A program made the position numbers and the translations under genes. This document shows, in pieces, positions 42,989 to 51,659 of a stretch of DNA of 64,000 nt (position 1 is the stretch's first letter; each line of letters opens with the position of its first letter). A model generated the notes under the pieces. That model was not told where the DNA came from. It was given only the letters and a program-made list of their open reading frames with translations, and ran no database searches. This DNA is from Glycomyces fuscus (lineage in GTDB: Bacteria; Actinomycetota; Actinomycetes; Streptosporangiales; Streptosporangiaceae), in contig NYMS01000013.1 in NCBI GenBank assembly GCA_002529455.1, positions 62,001 to 126,000 on the forward strand. Reading direction: 5' to 3'.

Positions 42989-43981
42989 ATGCCCCTTCCG
43001 CACCGTGTCGTCATCGGGGTCTTCCCCGACGTCGACCTCCTCGACGTCACCGGCCCGGCCGAGGTCTTCGCGCTGGCCAACCGGGAGGCCCCGGGCCGCG
43101 CCGACTACCGGGTCCGCCTCGCCGGGCCGGCCCGCGGCGAGGTGCGGACGTCGGCGGGCGTGCGGCTGCTCACCGACGTGTCCTTCGACGACGTCGGCGG
43201 ACAGGTGGACACGCTGCTGGTGCCCGGTGCGGTCGACATGGCCGACGACGGCCCCGTGGCCCGGATCGACGCCGACGTCGTGGCGTGGGTGCGGGAGACC
43301 GCCCCCTGCGCACGGCGGGTGGCGTCGGTGTGCGTGGGCGCGCACGTACTGGCGGCGGCCGGACTGCTGGACGGCAGGACCGCGACCACGCACTGGTCGA
43401 CCGCCGCCCAGCTCGCCGCCGACCATCCGGCCGTCACGGTCGACCCGGACCCGATCTTCGTCCGCGCCGACCGCGGGCGGCTGTGGACGGGCGCCGGGAT
43501 CAGCGCCTGCCTGGACCTCGCGCTCGCCCTGGTGGCCGAGGACCTGGGCGAGGACGTCGCGCTGGCGGTGGCCCGGCAGCTGGTGATGTACCTCAAGCGG
43601 CAGAGCGGGCAGAGCCAGTTCTCCGTGCCGCTCAGCCGCCCCGCCTCCGCCCGCCGCGACATCGACGAGCTGCGGCTGTGGATCTCCGACCACCTCGACG
43701 AGGACCTGTCCGCGGAGGTGCTGGCGGCCCGGATGCACCTGAGCGAGCGGCACTTCGCCCGCGTCTTCACCCAGGAGACCGGCACCAGTCCCGCCGCCTA
43801 CGTCGAGGGCGCCCGGGTCGAGGCCGCCCGGCGCCTGCTGGAGACCACCGACGACCCGCTCGACCGGGTCGCGGCCACGGCCGGGTTCGGCTCGACGGAG
43901 ACCCTGCACCGGGCGTTCAGGAGACAGCTCGCCACCACCCCCGCCGCCTACCGCCGCCGCTTCCGCACCCGGACCGCCTGA
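42989..43981 (+). CDS. GlxA-type regulator (DJ-1/PfpI plus AraC HTH)
   Basis: A 330-residue regulator with the same plan as the protein at 34744. Sensor half: VVIGVFPDVDLLDVTGPAEVF, DTLLVPGAVDM, and RRVASVCVGAHVLAAAGLLDGRTATTHW with the elbow Cys. C-terminal half: AraC HTH pair (DEDLSAEVLAARMHLSERHFARVFTQETGTSPAAYV; DRVAATAGFGSTETLHRAFRRQL). The ATG at 42989 has GAGGA 7 nt upstream and is preferred to the ATG at 42962. It precedes the isochorismatase-like gene by 84 bp on the same strand, an association typical of this family, so the hydrolase is the probable target. Confidence 0.87.
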   Translation: MPLPHRVVIGVFPDVDLLDVTGPAEVFALANREAPGRADYRVRLAGPARGEVRTSAGVRLLTDVSFDDVGGQVDTLLVPGAVDMADDGPVARIDADVVAWVRETAPCARRVASVCVGAHVLAAAGLLDGRTATTHWSTAAQLAADHPAVTVDPDPIFVRADRGRLWTGAGISACLDLALALVAEDLGEDVALAVARQLVMYLKRQSGQSQFSVPLSRPASARRDIDELRLWISDHLDEDLSAEVLAARMHLSERHFARVFTQETGTSPAAYVEGARVEAARRLLETTDDPLDRVAATAGFGSTETLHRAFRRQLATTPAAYRRRFRTRTA

Positions 43982-44065
43982 CCCTCCCCCCCCCACCGGT
44001 ACTCCCCTCCTGCACGGGCAGGACGGAGAGCTTCGCCATGCCCCGCTTCTCCAGAAAGGCACCCC

Positions 44066-44689
44066 ATGAGCACGAACCAGCCCTCCACGACCCTGCGCGG
44101 CGTCGTCGGACTGGACGACCAGCCGCCCGGACTGGGTGACTCCGTCCTGGTCATGATCGACCTCCAGAACACCTACCGCACCGGCGTCATGGCGCTGGAA
44201 GGCGCCGAGGAGGCCCTCGCGGCCGGCGCCCGGCTGCTGGAGCGCGCCCGCGCCGCGGGCACTCCCGTCGTCCACGTCGTCAACGACGGGGGTGAGGGCA
44301 CCCCCTACGACATCCGCGCCCGCATCGGCGCCATCAGCGGCGAGGTCGCCCCGGCAGACGGCGAGCCGGTCGTGGTCAAGCGGTTCCCCGACTCCTTCCA
44401 CCTCACCGAACTGGAGAAGACCCTGACCGCCCTGGGCGCCGCCCCGGGCCGCGGCAAGGACCTCGTGCTGGCCGGCTTCATGACGCACATGTGCGTCAAC
44501 TACACGGCCCAGGGCGCCTTCAACCTCGGCTACCGCCCCAGCGTCGTCGCCGAGACCACCGCCACCCGCACCCTCGCCGCTCCCGACGGCACCGTCCTGC
44601 CCGCCGCCACCCTCCAGACCGCCGCCCTGACCACCATCGCCGACCTGTTCGGCACGGTCGTCCCCACCGTCGACGCCCTCGCCGACTGA
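44066..44689 (+). CDS. Isochorismatase-like cysteine hydrolase
   Basis: A 207-residue hydrolase of the isochorismatase/nicotinamidase fold. The catalytic triad is visible: Asp32 in VLVMIDLQNTYR, Lys105 in VVVKRFPDSFHLT and Cys143 in LVLAGFMTHMCVNYTAQGA. The usual cis-peptide region precedes the Cys, so hydrolysis of an amide or ester is likely, for example nicotinamide-, N-carbamoyl- or isochorismate-like substrates. A 16-residue lead precedes the fold. AAAGG before the ATG gives the start. Follows the GlxA-type regulator on the same strand. Confidence 0.87.
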   Translation: MSTNQPSTTLRGVVGLDDQPPGLGDSVLVMIDLQNTYRTGVMALEGAEEALAAGARLLERARAAGTPVVHVVNDGGEGTPYDIRARIGAISGEVAPADGEPVVVKRFPDSFHLTELEKTLTALGAAPGRGKDLVLAGFMTHMCVNYTAQGAFNLGYRPSVVAETTATRTLAAPDGTVLPAATLQTAALTTIADLFGTVVPTVDALAD

Positions 44690-44803
44690 CCCGGGCCCCG
44701 GCCCCGCACCGCGGGGCGGCACGGGGGCGCAGGACCCGCCCCGGTCCGCGCGTGCGGCGTAATCCCTTTGCCCCGCCGCCGCGCCAGGGCCGATGATGCC
44801 CTC

Positions 44804-45850
44804 ATGCGCGTGGGAGTGGTGGGACTGGGGATGGGTCTGCACCTGGCGGTGTGGGCCGCCAGGCTGGGCATGGACGTGGTGGCGGCCTGCGACCGCGACC
44901 CCGCCCCGCGCGCGGGAGCCCGCGAGCGGCTGCCCGGCGCGGCCCTCACCGACCGCTGGCAGGACCTGCTCGACCAGGACCTGGACGGGGTGGTCCTGGC
45001 CAACGACTTCGACGCCCACGCGCCCCTGGCCCTGGCCTTCCTGGAACGCGGCGTCCACGTGCTCTCCGAGACCGCCGCGTGCGCCGACGAGGCCGAGGGA
45101 AGGGCACTGGTCGCGGCGGCCGAGCGCTCCCCGGCGACCTACTCCCTAGCCGAGAACTACACCCTCCACCCGCACGTGCTGCTGGTCCGCGAGGCGGTCC
45201 GGGCGGGCGAACTGGGGCGGATCAGCCTCATCGAGGCCGACTACCTGCACGGCATGTCCCCCGAGGGCGTGGCCGGGCTGACCGGCGACCCGGCCCACTG
45301 GCGCGGACGCATCGCCCCCACCGCCTACTGCACCCACTCCCTGTCGCCGATCCTGGCGATCACCGGGGCGCACCCGGTGGAGGTCAGCGCGTTCACCGTG
45401 GACGAGGCCGCGCCGCGGCAGGCCAGCACCATGGTGGTGTGCCTGTCCACGGGCGCGCTGGCCGTCACCCGCAACGGCTTCCTCCAGGGCGAACCGGACA
45501 GCCACTGGAGCTGGGTGTCGGTGCGCGGCGCCCGCGGACTGGCCGAGTCGGTGCGGGCGCGGGGAGAGCGCGCCTGGTCGGTGCGCGTGCGCCACGAGGG
45601 ATGGACCCGCCCCGACGGGGAGGTCCGCGAGGAGGAGCGCGTCCCGCCCGCGCTGACCCTGGACGGGGCGCCCGTGGAGCGCGGAGCGGAGGGCACGGTG
45701 CGCCTGCTGCGCGGTTTCCGGGACACCGTCGAGCACGGAGCCGAACCGCTGGTGCCGGTGCGCGCGGCGGTGGCGGCCTCCCTGGTCGGGGTGGCCGGGG
45801 CCGAGTCGCTGGCCCGGGGGTCGCGTCCGGTCCCGGTCCCCGTGCTGTGA
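44804..45850 (+). CDS. Gfo/Idh/MocA-family oxidoreductase
   Basis: A 348-residue NAD(P)-dependent oxidoreductase. The Rossmann domain starts MRVGVVGLGMGLHLAVWAARLG and has LANDFDAHAPLALAFLERGVHVLSETAAC, where the EKP motif of the family is changed to SETA; the EKP Lys normally helps hold the cofactor and substrate, so activity may differ. The C-terminal domain has ENYTLHPHVLLVREAVRAGELG and THSLSPILAITG (His of the active-site helix). Substrate unknown. No ribosome-binding site is clear. It is a lone gene, unlike the linked pair at 56548-59036. Confidence 0.8.
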   Translation: MRVGVVGLGMGLHLAVWAARLGMDVVAACDRDPAPRAGARERLPGAALTDRWQDLLDQDLDGVVLANDFDAHAPLALAFLERGVHVLSETAACADEAEGRALVAAAERSPATYSLAENYTLHPHVLLVREAVRAGELGRISLIEADYLHGMSPEGVAGLTGDPAHWRGRIAPTAYCTHSLSPILAITGAHPVEVSAFTVDEAAPRQASTMVVCLSTGALAVTRNGFLQGEPDSHWSWVSVRGARGLAESVRARGERAWSVRVRHEGWTRPDGEVREEERVPPALTLDGAPVERGAEGTVRLLRGFRDTVEHGAEPLVPVRAAVAASLVGVAGAESLARGSRPVPVPVL

Positions 45851-46045
45851 CCGGGGCGCCGGACACGGCCCGCCCCGCCCACCGCTCGGCGCGCGCCTCA
45901 TGCCGGGCCGCGGCCCCGGGCGCGACCGGGTGTTTTCTGCCTCCAAGACGATCTTCGACGCGGCGCGGCCTCCCCCTGGGCGGGTACTGGCACTAGTTTC
46001 GAAGTAGACCTGCCGCCGCAGGTCCGCCCAACCCAGAGGAGAGCG

Positions 46046-46879
46046 ATGACCCACACGACCGACGCCGACAGCGACACCGACAACAGGGGGAAACGGCTGG
46101 CCGGTGGCATGATGACCACGGTGTTCCGGTACGGCGGCCACGTCGTGCGCACCGCGACACCCGCCGCGCCCGCCATCCACGACCACCTGCGCGCCCTGGC
46201 CGAGAGCGGGTTCAAGGGCGCCCCGGTGCCGCTCCGCCTGCGCGACGACGGCCGGGAGGAGCTCACCTTCGTCGAGGGGGACGTCGCCCTTCCGCCCTTC
46301 CCCGACTGGGCGTTCACCGAGCACACCCTGCGTTCGGCCGCCGAGATGCTGCGCCGCTACCACGACGCCGCCGCACGCGTCCCCGTGGACACCGCGGCCT
46401 CCTGGAACACCGGTTCCACCGGGATGGCCGACCCCGAGGGCGGCCCGATCCTGTGCCACAACGACCCCTGCCTGGAGAACATCGTCTTCCGCCGGGGCCG
46501 GGCCGTGGCCCTGATCGACTTCGACCTGGCCGCGCCCGGCCGCCCGGTCTGGGACGTGGCGGCGCTGGCCTACTACCTGGTGCCCGCGCTCGACCCGGCG
46601 TCGACCGCCGGAACCCCGCACGCGGGGAGCGACGCCCCGCACCGGCTGCGCGTCCTCGCCGACGCCTACGGCCTCTCCCCCGACGACCGCCGCGCCCTGC
46701 CCCGGACGGTGGAGGACTACACGGCCGTCGCCCGCGTCTTCGTGGCCGAGCGGATCGAGAACGGGGACGGCATGTTCGCCCTCGACCTGGAGCGGCGGGG
46801 CGGGTGGGAGTGCTGGGACCGTCGCCAGACCTGGCTGGCCGACCAGCGCGCGGTGTTCGTCCGGGCCCTGGTCGACTGA
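46046..46879 (+). CDS. Aminoglycoside phosphotransferase-family protein
   Basis: A 277-residue kinase-like protein. GPILCHNDPCLENIVFRRGRAVALIDFDLAAPG contains the Brenner motif HNDPCLEN (catalytic Asp) and IDFD (metal-binding Asp), both intact. The N-lobe is short (TTVFRYGGHVVRTATPAAPAIHDHL) and may lack the usual ATP-binding Lys position. A C-terminal acidic/aromatic helix follows (GGWECWDRRQTWLADQRAVF). Relatives phosphorylate antibiotics or small alcohols. GAGGAGAGCG is the ribosome-binding site. Located alone between a Gfo/Idh gene and the convergent esterase gene. Confidence 0.8.
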   Translation: MTHTTDADSDTDNRGKRLAGGMMTTVFRYGGHVVRTATPAAPAIHDHLRALAESGFKGAPVPLRLRDDGREELTFVEGDVALPPFPDWAFTEHTLRSAAEMLRRYHDAAARVPVDTAASWNTGSTGMADPEGGPILCHNDPCLENIVFRRGRAVALIDFDLAAPGRPVWDVAALAYYLVPALDPASTAGTPHAGSDAPHRLRVLADAYGLSPDDRRALPRTVEDYTAVARVFVAERIENGDGMFALDLERRGGWECWDRRQTWLADQRAVFVRALVD

Positions 46880-46969
46880 CCCCGGGCCCGGGGTCGGGCA
46901 CCGGGACACCGGCAGTGAGCTGCGTCCTGGTGTGCGGAGGCGGCTTCGGCGGCAGGAGCGGGAGTTCCC

Positions 46970-48460
46970 TCAGAGGACGCCGTCCCAGGCGGTGCGTTCC
47001 TCCGGCCTGGGATCGTCCGTGAGCGCCGGAACGTCGTCGAAGCGCATCACCGGCCGCCGGGACAGGTCGTAGCGGGGCCACCCCGGGTCTCCCCGGGTGG
47101 CGAAGGCGACCCAGGCGGAGTGCACGGCGTCGGCGAGGCGCTGTGGCGGACTGGTGCCGGTCAGCGGCCAGAAGCGGGGGTCGTCGAGGAGGTCGAAGAC
47201 GAAGGGGACCTCCAGGAAGTGGCAGGCGCCGAGGCTGCCGCCGAACCGAGGGGAGCGCCATGCGAACTCGTACATGTGGACCGCAGCGCCGGTCGCGGCC
47301 CTGGCCTCGGCCAGCCGGTAGGCAGGAACGCGGTACCACCAGTCGCGCTGCAACAGCGCCAGCAGGTCCCCCGGCCCGAGACCGGGTCCGGCCGCGCCGT
47401 AGGCCGCGCGGACCCGCCCGGCCGGAAGCCCGTACAGCCTCGCGGCGGTGACCAGATCCGCCTCGGTCACGGCGGCCAGCGCCCCGAAGGGAACCAGCGA
47501 AAGCCTGCCCTCCTCCGCGTTGGTGCCGATCAGGAGGTCGACGTCGGCGCCCGCACCGGCCCGGACGAGGTCGAGCGGTCGGGCGGGCAGGGTGCCCTCG
47601 TCGACGACCGGCTGCCAGGCGGTCACCCGGGAGCCCGGTTCACCGTTCCAGCGCCGAGGATCGGGGTGCGACGCCAGGTCGGCCGTCACCGCGGCCTGGG
47701 CGTCGAGCAGTCGTCGGCGGGAGACCGCGGCGATCGCCTCGCGCGTGAACGCGACACCCAGGTGTGAGGCCAGCAGCTCACCGACGCGTCGGGCGGTCTC
47801 GGGCGTCTGGACCAGGTTTCCGGCGCCGCTCTGCAGGATCGCCCGCCGGAACAGCCCCCGGGCCGCGGGCATGGCCAGCAGGGTGCCCGCGCACATGGCG
47901 CCGGAGGACTGCCCGCACACGGTGACGTTGTCCGGATCGCCGCCGAAGGCGGCGATGTTGTGCCGTACCCAGTGCAGTGCGGCGACCTGGTCGAGGAGGG
48001 CGAGGTTGGCGACCCCGTCTCCCGGCGCGAGGAAGCCCTCGGCGCCGAGCCGGTAGTTGGGGCTCACGAGGACGACGCCGTCGCGGGCGAAGCCGCCGCC
48101 GTCGTAGAGGACGCTGCTTCCGCCGTCGAAGCCGCCTCCGTGAAGCCACACCATCACCGGTTGGCGGGCACGGCCCAGATCGGCGGACCAGACGTTGAGG
48201 TTGAGACAGCCGTCCCCGGCCACGGTCGGATAGAACCCCGCCAGCTCCGCGGGCAGGGGGAAGCCCGGCTGGGGCGCGGTGGGGCCGAAGGCCCCGGCGT
48301 CGCGTACGCCCTGCCACGGGAGGACCGGCTCCGGCGGGCGGAACCCGCGGGGGCCGGTGGGCGGTGCGGCGTACGGGACGCCCTTGAAGGCATGGACGCC
48401 GTTGACGGTGCGTGCACGCACGAGACCGGCGCGGGTAGCGACGACGGGATCGTTTGTCAT
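46970..48460 (-). CDS. Type-B carboxylesterase/lipase
   Basis: A 496-residue alpha/beta-hydrolase of the carboxylesterase family. Oxyanion-hole motif VMVWLHGGGFDGGS, second hallmark DGCLNLNVWSADL (EDCLNLN-like), nucleophile elbow VTVCGQSSGAMCAG (Ser185), the acid in IGTNAEEGRL and the His in GACHFLEVPFVF. FKGVPYAAPPTGPRGFRPPEP near the N-terminus is also diagnostic. No signal peptide, so cytoplasmic. Such enzymes hydrolyse esters, including drug esters. Divergent from a TetR gene with two operators between them; TetR-type repression relieved by an ester ligand is a plausible circuit. Confidence 0.9.
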   Translation of the reverse strand: MTNDPVVATRAGLVRARTVNGVHAFKGVPYAAPPTGPRGFRPPEPVLPWQGVRDAGAFGPTAPQPGFPLPAELAGFYPTVAGDGCLNLNVWSADLGRARQPVMVWLHGGGFDGGSSVLYDGGGFARDGVVLVSPNYRLGAEGFLAPGDGVANLALLDQVAALHWVRHNIAAFGGDPDNVTVCGQSSGAMCAGTLLAMPAARGLFRRAILQSGAGNLVQTPETARRVGELLASHLGVAFTREAIAAVSRRRLLDAQAAVTADLASHPDPRRWNGEPGSRVTAWQPVVDEGTLPARPLDLVRAGAGADVDLLIGTNAEEGRLSLVPFGALAAVTEADLVTAARLYGLPAGRVRAAYGAAGPGLGPGDLLALLQRDWWYRVPAYRLAEARAATGAAVHMYEFAWRSPRFGGSLGACHFLEVPFVFDLLDDPRFWPLTGTSPPQRLADAVHSAWVAFATRGDPGWPRYDLSRRPVMRFDDVPALTDDPRPEERTAWDGVL

Positions 48461-48559
48461 GACCTGGCGTGTCCTTGCGCGGGCCGGATTCGGCGCGCGG
48501 CCGACTGCGTCGCGGCTCGGGTCACGAGCTCGGTCCTCCTCGGGCTCGGCGACGTGTTT

Positions 48560-48605
48560 CTTACGACATAAGTTTCCTGTGTCCTCACTATACTTACGCC
48601 GTAAG
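48560..48605. promoter_or_regulatory. Paired TetR operators between esterase and TetR genes
   Basis: CTTACGACATAAG (48560-48572) and CTTACGCCGTAAG (48593-48605, perfect) have centres 33 bp apart and lie between the two divergent start codons. Spacing and sequence are very close to the pair at 23184-23230. Confidence 0.65.
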
Positions 48606-48630
48606 AACCGGTGACGCGTGAAAGGCCGCC

Positions 48631-49275
48631 ATGTCCCCGAACCGCACCCGCGGCCAGAGCGCCGGGCTCACCCGCCAGGCCGTCCTCCGGGCCGCCCTGG
48701 CGCTGGCCGACCGCGAAGGGCTCGAGGCGTTGTCGATGCGCCGCATCGGTCGGGAACTCGGAGTCGAGGCCATGTCCCTCTACCAGCACGTCGCCGACAA
48801 GAGCGACCTGTTGGACGGACTGGTCGAGCAGGTCTTCACGCGGGCCGCCCCGCCGATGGCCAAGGGCACCTCATGGCGGGAGGGCCTGAGCGAGTACGCC
48901 CACGCCCTCCTGCGCGCCCTGCTCGCGCACCCGAACCTCCTGCCCCTCGTGATCACCCGGCCCGCGATCACCACACAGAACCTACGCACCATGGAGAACG
49001 CGCTCATGACGCTGCGAAGCGCGGGCTTCACACCGGAACGGGCTCTGGACATGCTGTACGCCGTGGCCGACCTCGTCGTCGGCCACGCCGCCGTGCTGGC
49101 CGCCGGCGGACCGGACGAGCAGGCGCCGACCGACCGGACACGTGCGGCGGCCCGCCCCGGCTCACGGGAGGCCTTCCCCCTCACCGAGGCCGCGCTGGCC
49201 CGGCGCTCCCGCGGACCGGAATCCCGCTTCGACTTCGCGCTCGGGGCCATGCTGCGCGGCTTCGACCCGAGCTGA
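48631..49275 (+). CDS. TetR family regulator (tetracycline-repressor C-terminal type)
   Basis: A 214-residue TetR protein: GLTRQAVLRAALALADREGL, HTH LSMRRIGRELGVEAMSLYQHV, and a helical ligand domain of the TetR_C_1 class. Its recognition helix (EAMSLYQHV) is close to that of the regulator at 23240 (TAMSLYTYV), and both genes sit beside nearly identical operators. GAAAGG 7 nt before the ATG supports the start. Divergent from the carboxylesterase gene, its most likely target. Confidence 0.88.
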   Translation: MSPNRTRGQSAGLTRQAVLRAALALADREGLEALSMRRIGRELGVEAMSLYQHVADKSDLLDGLVEQVFTRAAPPMAKGTSWREGLSEYAHALLRALLAHPNLLPLVITRPAITTQNLRTMENALMTLRSAGFTPERALDMLYAVADLVVGHAAVLAAGGPDEQAPTDRTRAAARPGSREAFPLTEAALARRSRGPESRFDFALGAMLRGFDPS

Positions 49276-49345
49276 CCGCACGGAGCGCCCCGCCGCTGAG
49301 CCGGGGACCGTGGTGGCCACCGGGCCCGTCCACTGGTCCGCGGCC

Positions 49346-49909
49346 TCAGGCGCCGCGCCGGGAGACGACCACCAGGTACCGGCAGTCCTCACCGGTCGGG
49401 TTGTGGAACTCGCACGGCTCGGGCGGGCCCAGCTGCAGGCAGTCGCCCCGCTCCAGCACGTGCTCGACACCGCCCTCGCGGAAGGCGAGGGTGCCCTCCA
49501 GCACCCAGATCTGGTGGTGGGTGAAGGCGTAGGCCTCGGCGGGGAAGCCCACCCGCGCCCCCGGCGGCAGCTCCACCTCCACCAGTTCGATCGGACCGCC
49601 GGCCGTGGGCGAGACCGCGCGCCGCCGGTAGCCCGTTCCGGGGTCGGTCCACACGGGCTGCTCGTGCGCGCGGACCAGGCGGCGGTCGCCCTGCTCCGCG
49701 CGGGCGACCAGCTCCGACAGGGTGATGCCGAGCGCGGCGGAGAGCCGTCCCAGCAGGGAGGCGGTGGGCTGGGCGTCACCGTTCTCGATCCGGCTGATCA
49801 TGCCCCGGGAGACACCGGAGAGTTCGGCCAGCTCCCCTCCGCTCAGCCCGCGGGCTCGGCGCAGCTCGCGAAGGGTCGAAGCCAGGGCCGGTCCCAGTGT
49901 GTCGCTCAT
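49346..49909 (-). CDS. XRE-cupin transcriptional regulator
   Basis: A 187-residue protein with an N-terminal XRE/Cro HTH (residues about 8-62: ASTLRELRRARGLSGGELAE, then SGVSRGMISRIENGDAQPT) and a C-terminal cupin (GPIELVEVELPPGARVGFPAEAYAFTHHQIWVLEGTLAF, then VLERGDCLQLGPPEPCEFHNPT). XRE-cupins sense small molecules with the cupin and usually repress a neighbouring enzyme gene. The ATG at 49909 follows TATAGT (complement of 49917-49922) by 7 nt, so the mRNA is predicted leaderless and the GTG at 49918 is unlikely. Divergent from the acetyltransferase gene, its likely target. Confidence 0.88.
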   Translation of the reverse strand: MSDTLGPALASTLRELRRARGLSGGELAELSGVSRGMISRIENGDAQPTASLLGRLSAALGITLSELVARAEQGDRRLVRAHEQPVWTDPGTGYRRRAVSPTAGGPIELVEVELPPGARVGFPAEAYAFTHHQIWVLEGTLAFREGGVEHVLERGDCLQLGPPEPCEFHNPTGEDCRYLVVVSRRGA

Positions 49910-49916
49910 GACGTTC

Positions 49917-49943
49917 ACTATAGAGAGCGCATCTGAATACTAT
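49917..49943. promoter_or_regulatory. Face-to-face leaderless promoters of XRE-cupin and GNAT genes
   Basis: The minus-strand -10 TATAGT (complement of 49917-49922) and the plus-strand -10 TACTAT (49938-49943) lie 15 bp apart. Each ends 7 nt before the start codon of its gene. One repressor bound here would silence both promoters. Confidence 0.6.
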
Positions 49944-49950
49944 GGTTGAC

Positions 49951-50469
49951 ATGACTTCGATGCCGACCCTCACCGTCCGCGACGCGACCCCCGCGGACGC
50001 CCCGGCGTGCGCGGCGATCTACTCCCCCTACGTCACCGACACCGCGATCACCTTCGAGTACGAGCCGCCCACCGCCGGGCAGATGGCCGAGCGGATCGCC
50101 GCGGCCCAGCGGCGGCACGCCTGGATCGTCCTGGAGGACGCCGACGGGGTCGTCGGCTACGCCTACGGCGGTCCCTTCCGCGCCCGCGACGCCTACCGGT
50201 GGTCGTGCGAGGTGAGCGTCTACCTGGCCATGGGTCGCCGACGCACCGGCGCGGGCCGCGCCCTGTACCGGGAACTGCTGCCACGCCTGGCCGAACGCGG
50301 CATGCGCACCGCCGTGGCGTGCATGACCCTGCCCAACGACGCCAGCCTGGGCCTGCACCGCTCCCTGGGCTTCGAGGACGTGGGCGTCATGCGCCGGGTC
50401 GGCCGCAAGTTCGACGCCTGGCACGACGTCGCCTGGGCCCAGACCGACCTCACCCCCGCACGGGCCTGA
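49951..50469 (+). CDS. Phosphinothricin acetyltransferase-like GNAT
   Basis: A 172-residue GNAT close to the PAT/bar subgroup: TVRDATPADAPACAAIYSPYVTDTAITFEYEPPTAGQMAERIAAAQ is the PAT N-terminal pattern (IY---V--T-ITFE-EPP), followed by GYAYGGPFRARDAYRWSCEVSVYLAMGRRRTGAGRALYRELL, with the acetyl-CoA loop reading RRRTGAG. Many homologues acetylate methionine sulfone, methionine sulfoximine or phosphinothricin. The ATG at 49951 is chosen because TACTAT ends 7 nt upstream; the ATG at 49942 would overlap that -10. Under the divergent XRE-cupin. Confidence 0.85.
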   Translation: MTSMPTLTVRDATPADAPACAAIYSPYVTDTAITFEYEPPTAGQMAERIAAAQRRHAWIVLEDADGVVGYAYGGPFRARDAYRWSCEVSVYLAMGRRRTGAGRALYRELLPRLAERGMRTAVACMTLPNDASLGLHRSLGFEDVGVMRRVGRKFDAWHDVAWAQTDLTPARA

Positions 50470-50585
50470 AGGCCCGCCGCGCCCCGCGGGCGGTGGGCGG
50501 CGCGCACCGCCCGAGGACTCTGTCAGGCCCCGGTCGTATGCTCGTCAGCGGTCCCATGTCCCCACCACTCCCCGGGAGCACCGCC

Positions 50586-51545
50586 GTGTCCGTCCCACCC
50601 GCGCGCCACCGCCGCTCGGGGCTGGCCTTCGCGCTCGCCTCGGCACTCGCCTTCGGCGGATCGGGCGTCTTCGCCCGACCCCTGCTGGACGCGGGCATGG
50701 ACTCGCTCCACGTCACCTGGCTTCGCGTGGCCGGGGCGGCGCTGCTGCTGCTGCCCGTGGCCCTGGTCCACTGGCGCACCGCCCGCCGCCGCCCGCTGCT
50801 GGTCCTGGCCTACGGCGTCTTCCCGATGGCCGGGGTCCAGGCCCTGTACTTCGCCTCCATCGCGCGCATCCCCGTGGGCATCGCCCTGCTCATCGAGTTC
50901 CTCGGCCCGGTCCTGGTCCTGCTGTGGCTGCGCGTGGTGCGCCGCACCCGCGTCTCCCCCGCCGCCGTGGTCGGCGTGGTCCTGGCCGTGGCCGGGCTCG
51001 GCCTGCTGCTGGAGGTGTGGGCGGGCGTGCGCCTGGACCCGCTCGGCGTGGGGCTGGCCCTGGGCGCCGCCGCCGCGCAGACCGCCTTCTTCCTGCTGTC
51101 GGACAGCATGGGCGGGGACGCCCACCCCCTGGCCGTGGTCGCCTTCGGCTCCCTGATCGCCATGGTGCTGCTGGGCGCCTTGGCCCGACCCTGGACGCTG
51201 CCCTGGCACATGCTCGCCGATCCGGTCGCGCTCGGCGGGTTCTCCTTCCCGGGCTGGGCGGCGGCCCTGTGGCTGGGCCTGGTGTGCACCGCACTCGCCT
51301 ACTCCCTCGGCATCTCGGCGGTCCTGCGCCTGTCCCCGCAGGTCGCCGGGGCGGTCGCCTACCTGGAGGTGGTCACCGCGATCGTGTTGGCGTGGGTGCT
51401 GCTGGGCGAGGCGCTCACCGCCGTGCAGACCCTCGGCGCCGCCGTCATCGTCGCGGGGGCCCTCGTCGCGCAGACCGCCGTGCCCCCGAACTCCGCGCCG
51501 CCGAAGACCGCCCCCGAGCAGCCCCCGGTCCCCACCTCCCCCTGA
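50586..51545 (+). CDS. EamA/DMT-superfamily exporter (RhtA-like)
   Basis: A 319-residue permease with ten hydrophobic segments in two EamA repeats: LAFALASALAFGGSGVFARPLLDAGMD, LLVLAYGVFPMAGVQALYFASIARIPVGIALLIEFLGPVLVLLW, and in the second half LVCTALAYSLGISAVLRLSPQVAGAVAYLEVVTAIVLAWVLLGE. The IPVGIALLIEFLGPV stretch is typical of RhtA-type amino-acid exporters. A proline-rich tail ends the protein. The GTG at 50586 has GGGAG 7 nt upstream; in-frame ATGs at 50538 and 50556 are alternatives without a site. It follows the PAT-like GNAT by ~116 bp. Confidence 0.85.
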   Translation: MSVPPARHRRSGLAFALASALAFGGSGVFARPLLDAGMDSLHVTWLRVAGAALLLLPVALVHWRTARRRPLLVLAYGVFPMAGVQALYFASIARIPVGIALLIEFLGPVLVLLWLRVVRRTRVSPAAVVGVVLAVAGLGLLLEVWAGVRLDPLGVGLALGAAAAQTAFFLLSDSMGGDAHPLAVVAFGSLIAMVLLGALARPWTLPWHMLADPVALGGFSFPGWAAALWLGLVCTALAYSLGISAVLRLSPQVAGAVAYLEVVTAIVLAWVLLGEALTAVQTLGAAVIVAGALVAQTAVPPNSAPPKTAPEQPPVPTSP

Positions 51546-51659
51546 GGGGCCGCGCGGCACCGCCGGGCCGGGGGCGCCGCGCAAGGCGGTGGAGGAGCCG
51601 TTCCGGGAGTCACCCGCGCTCTGGCCATACACCCAAGAAATACGCCATAAAGTATTGCG

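Noticed and set aside
43983..43994. Run of C residues before the isochorismatase-like gene as a phase-variable tract
   Set aside because: It is in the intergenic region, about 9-10 C, and not at a spacing that would alter a promoter or reading frame.
44768..44803. GATGAT before the Gfo/Idh gene at 44804 as a leaderless -10
   Set aside because: It lacks the leading T of TAnnnT and the surroundings give no other support.
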